A DNA stretch of 21,838 nt from Sporisorium sorghi. Lineage: Eukaryota; Basidiomycota; Ustilaginomycetes; Ustilaginales; Ustilaginaceae. Below the pieces are notes generated by a model, which ran no database searches, was not told the DNA's origin, and saw nothing but the letters and a program-made list of their open reading frames with translations. Position 1 is the first letter of the stretch. Every line of letters starts with the position of its first letter. Location: contig JALCCG010000334.1 of the NCBI GenBank assembly GCA_023212695.1, positions 1 through 21,838 of the forward strand. Reading direction: 5' to 3'. Below, piece by piece: positions 7,793 through 17,213 of this stretch. Made by a program: the position numbers and the translations under genes.

Positions 7793-9367
7793 ATGAACAA
7801 CGACGCAAAAGTCGACTGGACCACCATGTCGTCATCGCTCCCCGCTCTCGTCGGCGCATCCAACCCGTTCGCATCCCCACCGGGCACATCAACCGAGCTC
7901 TGGCAGCGACTCGAAGCGCGGCGTCCTGCGCCGTTGCGCTTCGCACTGCACCTCTCCCGGCGACCCAACGCGGCACTGTGTCCGTGTCTTCAGGCCGATC
8001 TCAGCGGCGGTAGCCTCACGGTAACGCGCATCCTGGACCCGGAACACCGCGTACCCTACATAACCCTCTCGCCAATCTTCCACGCTGCGGGGCTGACGCT
8101 CGTCCAGGGCCTGCTGCGGTTCAACCTGTCCCCTGACACATTCGACCTCTCGCTCGCAGGTCTCGAGCCGTGGGACGACTTCTGGGTCTCCCTCCCACTC
8201 GCCCGCTCGATCAGCGCCTCGCTCGGGCTCAGTGCTGCACTAGCGGCGATCCTGGACCCGAGAACCTCCCCCGCCTGGAGCCTGGACGAGCTCGAGGCCG
8301 GTCTGTCGCACAACTGGCGCGTGCCTCAGGAAAATGTCGATGCGACGGCGTACTCGACCGATGCGATCACGAGCGCCGAATTGAGGTTTGACCGTGTGCA
8401 GCTCCTCCCGCGTGGGCAGCAGGTCAGGACGCTCGTGTCGTCCGAGCTGCGCAGTCGGATCGTGCGCGAGGCCGAGGAGAGACGGCCGAGGGGGAGGGCG
8501 TTTAGGCTGCATCAGCGGCTGGTGCGGTGGTCTGCGCAGGTCGTTGCGGTGTGGCAGGATGTCGAGTCGGCGATGGAGGAGGAGCGAAGGGTGAGTGCAG
8601 TGCTGCATGATTTGCGGGAGGTGGTGCTCGCGCCGACGTCGACGGATGTGCTCGAGTGGCTGCAGTTGATCGCTCCCCAGGCTGGGGAGGACGCTGTGAC
8701 AGGGGAGCCAGATGTGAAAGAGAGCACGCTGCTCGCTCCAATGATGCTGGCAGAGGTGTCCGAACTACGGTCGACGGAGCTCCCGCTCGGTGATGTTCTT
8801 ATGTTAGGCTCGCAGGCGGTGGACGAGGTAGTTGCGCGGCTCGAATCCATCGTTCGGTCCAAACTTGCCTGTCTGCACCACATGGGCCGCGTCGCCCTGC
8901 CGCTCCTTGCATCGCCCAGTGACGACGTGACCGCGAACGCGGAGCAGCTCGTTGAGGTACAGCGCCACCCACGGAACACCTCTGACACTGCACCCACGGT
9001 CCGGCACGCACCACCTACAGCAATTGCAGCTGCAGATGCGAAACGCGGCAACGACGAGATAGCGCGGCTCGACGCCAAACTCGATCGGGTGATGGGCAAG
9101 CTCGATCGCTTGGTGGAGTCGCAATCAGAGCCATACAAAGGACCGGGATCAGCGCCACAGGAGAACGAGACGCATCGAGAGGTCGCACAGGCAAGGGTGC
9201 AAGGTCTGGCTCACACTTCTGCGTCGACAGCAGACCAACGCACCGCCACGGCCGGACACATTGAACCACTCTCCACCCTGCACAGCTTTGATACCTCACC
9301 ATCGCTCCTGGTCATCATTGTCGCTGTCATGATCGCATTCATCGCAATCAAGTCTACCGTCGACTGA
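7793..9367 (+). CDS. Tail-anchored protein with KilA-N/APSES-like domain, Bqt4-like
   Basis: 524 aa from the ATG at 7793; Met12 (7826, MSSSLPAL) is an equally plausible start. Residues 45-160 read like a divergent KilA-N/APSES fold: a basic strand (LTVTRILDP), then a helix-turn segment (ITLSPIFHAAGL, compare the NATxILxxAG element), then WDDFWVSLPLARSISASLGLS, compare the G-T-W-V-x-L-x-x-A-x-x-L-A element. A predicted helical region rich in Arg/Glu follows at 195-300. A short coiled coil at 421-443 has I/L/V at 423, 426, 430, 433, 437 and 440, perfect a/d spacing. One hydrophobic helix at about 504-520 sits four residues from the end (a tail anchor). This order (N-terminal KilA-N-like domain, long linker, C-terminal anchor) is that of fission yeast Bqt4, which tethers telomeres to the inner nuclear membrane. 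The domain match is by eye and divergent. If it is wrong, this is an orphan tail-anchored protein. Confidence 0.55.
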   Translation: MNNDAKVDWTTMSSSLPALVGASNPFASPPGTSTELWQRLEARRPAPLRFALHLSRRPNAALCPCLQADLSGGSLTVTRILDPEHRVPYITLSPIFHAAGLTLVQGLLRFNLSPDTFDLSLAGLEPWDDFWVSLPLARSISASLGLSAALAAILDPRTSPAWSLDELEAGLSHNWRVPQENVDATAYSTDAITSAELRFDRVQLLPRGQQVRTLVSSELRSRIVREAEERRPRGRAFRLHQRLVRWSAQVVAVWQDVESAMEEERRVSAVLHDLREVVLAPTSTDVLEWLQLIAPQAGEDAVTGEPDVKESTLLAPMMLAEVSELRSTELPLGDVLMLGSQAVDEVVARLESIVRSKLACLHHMGRVALPLLASPSDDVTANAEQLVEVQRHPRNTSDTAPTVRHAPPTAIAAADAKRGNDEIARLDAKLDRVMGKLDRLVESQSEPYKGPGSAPQENETHREVAQARVQGLAHTSASTADQRTATAGHIEPLSTLHSFDTSPSLLVIIVAVMIAFIAIKSTVD

Positions 9368-9438
9368 CGTTTCTAGAGCATCGTGTCTGCGTTGTGCATC
9401 CGTCATTCTATTCTACATCATCCTTTTGGAAGAGGAAT

Positions 9439-11429
9439 TCAGCTCTGCAGGGCAGCACACACGCCGACCCTACCGACCTCCGCGGGACCCAACGACTCGA
9501 CCGTATGCCAGAACGCATACGCCCTTCTGATCGACACGTAGTGCGCTGCGGCCGCAGCCAAGATGAGCACGTGGAACACCTGATGGCTCGCGCCCAACAT
9601 GTCAAACCTGCCCGGGGCGAACCTTTCGGGCACCCTCGCCGCGTACAGCACGGCGCCGACCACATACAGCACCCCCGACAGGAGCAAGAACCGCAACCCC
9701 ATCGTGTGCGTCACGGTCGCGTAGCCGTACACGCTCACCACGTGTGCGGTCGGCACCACCGCCGACAAACCCAGCGCCAAAAACACACCCGTCCTATACG
9801 GCCGGTACGCAGGCGTCGCGTACGACGGCGCGAGCACAACGTACATCGCCAGCACACCCAAACACGAAATGCCGAGAGAGTACGCAAGCTGGAAGTGCGG
9901 GTGGCAGTAGAACCCGTAGTGCAGCGCAGGCAGGAAGGAGCCGACGATCATGACGATGATGCCGACATAGTCGAGCTTGTTGAACTGCTTCGAGACGGTG
10001 TGCGAGTGGCACTGGATGGCGTGGTAGGTGGCGGAGAAGCCGAGACAGGTGACGGAGCCGATGAAGAAGGCGGTGAAGCCGGCGACGTCGAGCGTGTCGG
10101 GCCCGCGCACGACGAGGTTGGTGAGCTTGGTGGTCAGCGTGGATGGGGATGCAGCGGAGGCGGTGGAGGAGAAGAGGGATAGTGCTCGGCCGAGCAGGCT
10201 GGGGGCTTGGGAAGGTGGAGCAAGGTGGGAGGACGATGTGGAGAAAGGGTAGGACGCCGAGGCGAGACGAAGCACTTTGCCTGAAGCAGTGGTAAAGGTG
10301 AGACTGGAAGGATAGAAGATAGGATGGTGCGAAAGAGGACGAATGAAGCTTGGAAGCAAGTTGAGATGCTCGAGAAGGTGGCTCGTTGACAAGCCGATCG
10401 AGAAGACCGCACCCCACAGATGCGTGTGAATGTTGACTGTAACGCAAACAAAGTACAACCAAAAGCATCAGCACGGTCCAGAACTCCAACACACCAGCAG
10501 ACTGCGCAAACACTCACCCGTCTCGTTGTGCCAATATGCCCAAACACTGCGCCAGCACTTGTACACTGAGCCATGATCAAACTTGCTTAGCCTTTCGTCT
10601 CGGTGTGCTCCTCCGGGGCGACGGTAGCCCTTGACGATCCACGCGTTGTCCTGTGCCCAGCTCGGGAGCTGCGAATGATCAACCAGATACGGATTAGGAC
10701 CCAGCTCTGCGGATTCTTTGCGGGCATCGCTCTTTGCTTTTGCTTTTGCTGCAGATGCAGAAGCGATGGACGAGGAAGGATGGGAAGCAGTCGCACCTTG
10801 TACTCCAGCAGCGACCTTGAGCGACGTTGAGAGTTCTTGGATCAAGATCAAGGCGATGATGGCGGGGAAGAGGATCCAAAGGCCGTTGGGGAGGATCCAG
10901 TAGACGATGAGCGTGTACCAGTCGTTGTGGCCGGTCTTGCACCATCCGCAGCAGAAGTCCTGTTGTACACGAAGGTAAAAGGTCAGCTCTCCACGCGCCG
11001 TAGTCACTGGTGCTAGAAAGCGGAACTTACGTTGAGAACATAGAGAATAGTCTTGGACAGCGTCATAGTAACCGCCACCAGCCCCCAGACGGGTGCAACA
11101 GCCAGCGCATCGGGTGTAGCCTTAACGTGAACCAGGTAGATGTAGAACAGATTGAGGATGCTCTCGCCGACATTCATGAGCGACTGTGCGGCGGGGAAGC
11201 CATCCTTGGAATCCCACGATGGCAGACCGTAAATATAGTCAACGTTCATGTAGAGCGAATAAGGCGACCAGATCCAATGCAGGTCGCCACCGAGCATACT
11301 CCTGGGTCGGAGGAGGATGTAGCCGACATCCCAAGCGACGACAAAGGAGCTGAGGAAGAGCCAGGCGGAGACGAGGATGCGCGGGCGATGCACCGCGGTC
11401 GTGACTGCTGCGGTGGCGGCGGCGACCAT
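9439..11429 (-). CDS. Fusion of four-helix membrane domain and PAQR (Izh/adiponectin receptor-like) domain, 3 exons
   Basis: Exons at 11031-11429, 10518-10959 and 9439-10436 (399+442+998 bp) give 612 aa. Introns are 71 and 81 bp, with GTAAGT and GTGAGT donors and CAG acceptors. Residues 1-183 form a membrane domain with helices near 17-40, 80-100, 112-132 and 147-175 and the motifs GFPAAQSLMNVGES and CKTGHNDWYTL. I recall similar fungal proteins of unknown function but cannot name the family. After an Ala/Lys/Ser linker (184-222) the PAQR domain begins: LPSWAQDNAWIVKGYR (231-245), WHNETVNIHTHLWG (276-289), SATYH (415-419), LDYVGI (435-440) and SHQVFH (564-569). The expected zinc ligands H419, H565 and H569 and D436 are present, so a metal-dependent membrane hydrolase or receptor-like role fits. 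An insert of about 100 residues (about 300-395) lengthens the first loop. Exon 2 has no Met or stop between the two domains, which supports one protein. Confidence 0.75.
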
Positions 11430-11902
11430 CTTGTGTATGAGAAAGAGCAAGGGGGATGGTGGTGAAGGAGGAAGAAGACGGGTCAAGTGTTGAAAGGATC
11501 GCCGCAAAGAGCATGAAGAGGTGCGGGGCAGATCAGCTGGAAGGGTCCAAGCGCGAAACAACTTTCAAAATGGCCTGACAAGCTTGAATTGCTGCTAAAT
11601 GGCACGTTCAAAAACCGGCGGCGTGTGAGAGAAAGAGCGTTCTCAGAACTCTGCGCCAAAACTAGCCGAGGCCGGCAACGCTCTGCAAACCAAGGCCGCG
11701 GAATGACAAGAGCCAAAGGAAATCAGACAGCCGCTTCGCATGCCAGCCTTTTTACCTTTGAAGAGAGGATCACAAAGCGGTGCGCTTGTACAGAGTAGAA
11801 ATGCGAGGGTTGAATGTATCGAAAGGCATGCATAAAAGTACAAAAGAGCAGTCCTGCTTGATGATGACGACAACGACGCCGTTGTTGATGATCCCCCTCC
11901 GC
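11430..11902. other. Intergenic region between PAQR fusion gene and RWDD1-like gene
   Basis: A 473-bp gap carrying the fusion-gene promoter and the 3' end of the RWDD1-like gene, both on the minus strand. No repeat, RNA gene or coding signal was recognised. Confidence 0.55.
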
Positions 11903-12805
11903 TCAATCGTCGTCCTCGTCGTCAAAGGCGAGACCGTCGGTACGACTCTGCAGCTCTTCCTGCTCTTCCTGCTCTCTCCTCTCCTTCTCTCTCTGCTCTC
12001 GCGTATACAAGCTCCAATCCACCTCCTGCGCGCCTTCCTCGGCAGCCTCGTCCTCCTCAAACGTACCACCTTTCTCGAACAGCTGTTTACCGCTAGGCTT
12101 GACCTTGCTCTTCTTGTAATCTTCCCTCTCCTTTGCCGACATTTTCGACATTTTTGCCTCCTCTTCCTTCTTCTCCTTTTCAGCCATCTCTTGCAGGAAC
12201 TTGACTCTCCATTCTGCGAAGCGTTCTGGTGTGACAGCTGTACCACGGAACTTTTCTGCTTCGGCCTCGATCTCTGCTTCCCGCTTTGCGCTTGCTTCGG
12301 CTTCGATCTCTTGGACACGGCGCTGGATGAGCGTGGTGACGCTCTCGCGGAGGTGGGATGCGAGGGCGAAAACCATGGCCATGCCAAGCGATTCTCGCGC
12401 TACCTCGTCGAGCCCCGCTTGAAGCTCTGCTACTGCTGGACGGTCGACCGCGTTCGAATCTGAATCTTGTTGCTCGTCCTCATCGTCGACGGCAGGTCCA
12501 AGAACGGCTTTCGTGTCGCGGATGACGTGGATCGACATGTTTGGTGGTGCATCTGGGTATTCTGGCGTGTACTGGATATGCAGTGATAGCACGATGGGCG
12601 ATGGTGATCCTTCCTCTGCGCTTTCTGTCGGTGCTTGCCCTGGTTCGAGGCCGATGGAAAAGAGGAGAGGCAGGACATCTTCTTCCGGTTCGATGCGAAT
12701 GCGAAGTTCTTCGGGCGAGATCTTTTCGAGTTCGTCGATGTAGATGCTCTCGAGCACTTCGAGCTCTTCTGCCAGCGTTGCCTCGTATTCTTCTTGGGAC
12801 GGCAT
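11903..12805 (-). CDS. GIR2: RWD-domain protein, Gir2/RWDD1 family
   Basis: 300 aa, single exon, ATG at 12805. The N-terminal RWD domain (about 5-160) starts with EEYEATLAEELEVLESIYID and contains the conserved YTPEYPDAPPNMSI element. A short acidic insert (DDEDEQQDSDS) sits in the domain, followed by the helix containing ALASHLRESVTTLI. The second half is a highly charged predicted helix (about 163-230, E/A/K-rich) followed by KPSGKQLFEKGGTF. This last segment is typical of RWDD1/DFRP2 and Gir2, which bind DRG/Rbg2 GTPases; the RWD domain of Gir2 also contacts Gcn1 and can dampen Gcn2 signalling. The tail is acidic and ends DDEDDD. A translation-associated cytosolic role is expected. The family call is firm. 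The symbol follows the yeast orthologue by inference. Confidence 0.85.
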   Translation of the reverse strand: MPSQEEYEATLAEELEVLESIYIDELEKISPEELRIRIEPEEDVLPLLFSIGLEPGQAPTESAEEGSPSPIVLSLHIQYTPEYPDAPPNMSIHVIRDTKAVLGPAVDDEDEQQDSDSNAVDRPAVAELQAGLDEVARESLGMAMVFALASHLRESVTTLIQRRVQEIEAEASAKREAEIEAEAEKFRGTAVTPERFAEWRVKFLQEMAEKEKKEEEAKMSKMSAKEREDYKKSKVKPSGKQLFEKGGTFEEDEAAEEGAQEVDWSLYTREQREKERREQEEQEELQSRTDGLAFDDEDDD

Positions 12806-14284
<1,479 letters not shown>

Positions 14285-14435
14285 CTTGGCCTTGGGATAT
14301 TTTGGGGACTCGTTTCGACTCGGTTTCAGTTCTGTTTTGCATGCATATACCAGGTGATCTGCCCGTTGCGGTTTCAATCACTGCACTGTTTTCATTGTCA
14401 ACACTCATCTAGAGCGGGGCGCAAGTTGAGATGTT

Positions 14436-15308
14436 CTAAGCCTTGGTGGCAGGATCCTTCCTGGGCGCCTCTTTCTGTTCCTGCACGGTATCCTTGGCTG
14501 CATCGACGGGCGTAATCAGCGCACTCCTCATCGTCTTGACAAACGTGTTGTAGTCCTGGAACGCCTTGTCCTGCGTATGCTGCGGATCGTCGTCCAGGTG
14601 CATCTGAGCGAATCGCGCGTCCTGCAGGCCCCAGCCGCGGTGGCTGGCGACCTTTTCGATGGTCTTGTGCAGCACGGGAGCCGTCTGTTTGATGATGGCC
14701 TTTTTGGTCTGTTTGTCCAGGTTGCGGTTGGTTTCCTCCTGCACCTTGTCGAAGGTGGACTTGACCGCGTCGGCGTGGAAGAACGAGTCGAGCAGGTGGT
14801 CCACGTCGATCACGTTCGTGTCGGGTCTCGCAGCGGGGGCAGCGGCGTCGGTCGACATGAGCGAGAGCATCTGCACATGCGCCGTGGTGGGCGACGAGGC
14901 AGTGGGCAGCGTCGCGCCCGATTCAAACATGTCCATCGTCCAGCTCACGTTGGACAGCGCGCCAGGGTGCAGCGACGGGAGCGCTCCTTTGAGGATGCAC
15001 TCGGCTTCGTATTCTGAGAACGACATGCCGGCGTGCGAGGCGATGACCGCTTCGGCTTTGGAGCGCATCATGAGCCGCATCGACTCGTCGTAGTGCAGCG
15101 ATAGGTCTGCGTCGGAATCCTCGGTCAGCTGCAGGCCAGGGTCAGCGGCTTGCTCGGCGCTAGCATCGGCATCGGGTGAAGTGATGGGCGGGGCGTGCTG
15201 ACGTGTGTGCAGCTTGACCATCCGGTGCTGGTCCTTTGCAGCGACCAAGACATGGTTGAGGGCGAGACACGAGAGTGCCAGTGCCGAGGTGAGAGCGAGC
15301 CAGTTCAT
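14436..15308 (-). CDS. Predicted secreted protein of unknown function
   Basis: 290 aa, single exon, ATG at 15308. Residues 1-24 form a textbook signal peptide (hydrophobic LALTSALALSCLALNHVLV ending VAA, cleavage likely before Lys25). There is no other membrane helix, no GPI-type tail and no ER retention signal. The mature chain is hydrophilic and Asp/Ala/Lys-rich with a single Cys (C104) and one N-glycosylation sequon (N120-V-S). It has a Pro/Thr/Ser/Ala-rich middle (132-165) and a helical, charged C-terminal half (165-290). I recognise no enzyme or effector family. In smut fungi, orphan secreted proteins are often plant-interaction effectors, but here that is only a hypothesis. It is convergent with Rab4, 151 bp between stops. 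Confidence 0.75.
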   Translation of the reverse strand: MNWLALTSALALSCLALNHVLVAAKDQHRMVKLHTRQHAPPITSPDADASAEQAADPGLQLTEDSDADLSLHYDESMRLMMRSKAEAVIASHAGMSFSEYEAECILKGALPSLHPGALSNVSWTMDMFESGATLPTASSPTTAHVQMLSLMSTDAAAPAARPDTNVIDVDHLLDSFFHADAVKSTFDKVQEETNRNLDKQTKKAIIKQTAPVLHKTIEKVASHRGWGLQDARFAQMHLDDDPQHTQDKAFQDYNTFVKTMRSALITPVDAAKDTVQEQKEAPRKDPATKA

Positions 15309-15756
15309 GATGGTTCAAGGTGGTGCAGAGGTAGAAAGAAAGGAGGACCAAGCTTGGAGGGCTTGACGATAAGAGAAGAGGCTGCTTAAGTATCGATTCA
15401 GAGTTGGCAAGTGGGAGAATGCTTGGAGAGAACACGGCGACTTATCGATATGAAGACACCCCTGTTGCCTCGTGAGCAAGACCAAGCTGTGGGCGTTGGG
15501 TCTGTTCCGCCAACCTTCGTTCACCTGCATCGCCACAGGACGATACCGAGTGGGCTGAATCGGTCTTTCGCATTGTCTTTACGGCAACTCTGCCCGAAGA
15601 CAGCTCCTGTGCAGCTCGTGGCTTGGAAGCTTGTCCACAAATGCCCACTTTCTGGCCTTCAAAGATTGGCAGTTGCTCGGTCACGCTGTTTCAGTCGGGG
15701 CTGAACAAGTGACTCTCCATTCGCCAATGCTTTTAACACCAATCGTCGTGCACCAT
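15309..15756. other. Intergenic region upstream of the secreted-protein gene
   Basis: A 448-bp gap with the secreted-protein promoter and the 3' end of the dehydrogenase. A 97-codon plus-strand ORF at 15411 has no features that would make it credible. Nothing else was recognised. Confidence 0.55.
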
Positions 15757-16681
15757 CTACCACGGGATAATCTCGTTCTTGTAATCCCTAAACGTACCGT
15801 TATCGGCCTTCTTGAGCCCACTGACCACGTCGACCAAGTTGTTCGCCGCCTCGCTCGGCTCAAACTGGCCCTTGCTCCTGTCGAGCGGCTTGTCGCTCCC
15901 TTCTCCACCGGTAAAGTCCCTGCTAAGATGGCTCCTCACCGTGCCTGGATGCAGGCCCACCGAGATCGCCGGCACGGACCGGAGCTCCAACTCCTTACTC
16001 AGCGTCTTGAACAGCTGGTTCAACGCAGCCTTGCTGGCGCGGTAGCTGTACCAGCCGCCCTTCTGATTATCTCCAATGCTCCCCACCTTTGCGCTCAAAC
16101 TCGCCACCACACTCAAATCCCCCGGCAGCACACCTTCCGCCAAGTTCTCCGCACTGCCGTCCTGGACCTTCTTCGCCTCGGCCCCGCGCGGGATGAGCGG
16201 CACGAAATGCTTGAACCCGAGCAGGTGCGAAAACGTATTCACCGCAAACGTCTGGTGCACGTGGTCGAGCGAGATCTGCGACAGATTCTTCTCGGCGTGC
16301 AAGATGCCGTTGATGTTCCACAGCGTCTTGAGACACGACCCGCCGAAGCGGGAGGTGATTTCCTGTGCGGCAGAGTGGTACGAGTCCTCGGAGGTGATGT
16401 CGAGCGAAATGGTGTGCAGGCGCGAGGCATCGAGCGAGTTGTCGTTGGAGAGGATGGCGTCTTTGGCTCGGGAGGCATCGCGAGAGAGCGCGACCACTTG
16501 CAGACCGGTGCGCGAGAGGTACTGCTTGGCGATCTGCGCGCCGATACCTGTTGGCGAGGGGTGTTGAGGAGAGGGGCAAAGGGAAAGGTCAGTCTGATGC
16601 GTCTTGCGCTGATCGAGTCGGCTAGAAATGCATGTACGTACCACTGCCGGTGCCTTGGATGATGGCGACGTTGGGTGCCAT
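15757..16681 (-). CDS. Short-chain dehydrogenase/reductase (2 exons)
   Basis: Exons 16642-16681 and 15757-16547 (40+791 bp) give 276 aa; the 94-bp intron has a GTACGT donor, a CTGAC branch-like site and a CAG acceptor. Splicing is needed to build the nucleotide-binding motif: exon 1 ends QGTGS and exon 2 supplies G-IGAQIAKQY, giving the Rossmann GTGSGIG (10-16). The catalytic pattern is present: a Ser in VVASLSAK (about 163-165), Tyr182 and Lys186 in YSYRASKAALNQL, and an NING element (about 91-94) in the NAG position. Length is standard for a classical SDR. The LHPGTVRSHLSRDF and HAEKNLSQI contexts resemble the C-factor/sniffer-like group of NAD(P)H-dependent reductases, but the substrate cannot be read from sequence. 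It is cytosolic, with no signal or membrane segment. Confidence 0.9.
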
Positions 16682-17213
16682 GATGCTGCTCTTTCTTCCC
16701 AAAGTGATGCGAGATGCAGCTGTTGTGTTGTCTATTCGAGCTTGTCAGGTGAAGAACAGCTCAGGGATGATGGTGAAGGATGAAGGTGGAGCAACAGCTT
16801 CCCGACAAGTGCATTCTTGTATCCTTCGCTGTCCAACAACATTCTTCTCAGCGGGCGGGCGCAGAGGCCGAAGAAGCTCCTGCTCTTCGATTATCGATTG
16901 CAGTTGAGCTACCGTAGAGCCTTACCTTACGCTAAGCCAACATCATGCGGGCAGCTGTCAAAAAGCGGGTGATGATTCAGGGTCCTGTTGGCCGTTCGCC
17001 ATACGCGATCTTTTGACGCGTCATATCACAGCTGCGCAAAAACCTCGACACGAGAAGCAGCGACGATCGTCGACGGCCGACATCAACCATCCACTCCCTT
17101 AGCACACTTCTCTCACAGTCAACACCACCCTCACGGCTCTACAGAAGCTGCTGGACATGAATGAATACCCGTACAATAAGTGATGTACATAGCTTTGAAG
17201 GAAACTCCGTCTT
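16682..17213. promoter_or_regulatory. Intergenic region with palindromic MluI-box-like site
   Basis: 532 bp between the dehydrogenase start and the DBP3 stop. It includes a 10-bp palindrome TGACGCGTCA at 17014-17023 that contains ACGCGT, the core of the MBF/MluI cell-cycle box, about 335 bp upstream of the dehydrogenase ATG. No ORF or RNA gene is convincing here. Regulation by an MBF-type factor is speculative. Confidence 0.4.

Noticed and set aside
10587..10796. ATG at 10796 or 10727 as an independent PAQR start in another frame
   Set aside because: Would need an intron of about 20 bp to reach the PAQR frame, too short to be spliced.
15411..15704. 97-codon plus-strand ORF in the gap upstream of the secreted-protein gene
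   Set aside because: Short, no signal, domain or membrane features; consistent with chance in GC-rich intergenic DNA.
15631..16662. 343-codon plus-strand ORF opposite the dehydrogenase
   Set aside because: Antisense shadow; Arg/Val/His-rich without motifs, and the minus strand carries a complete SDR.
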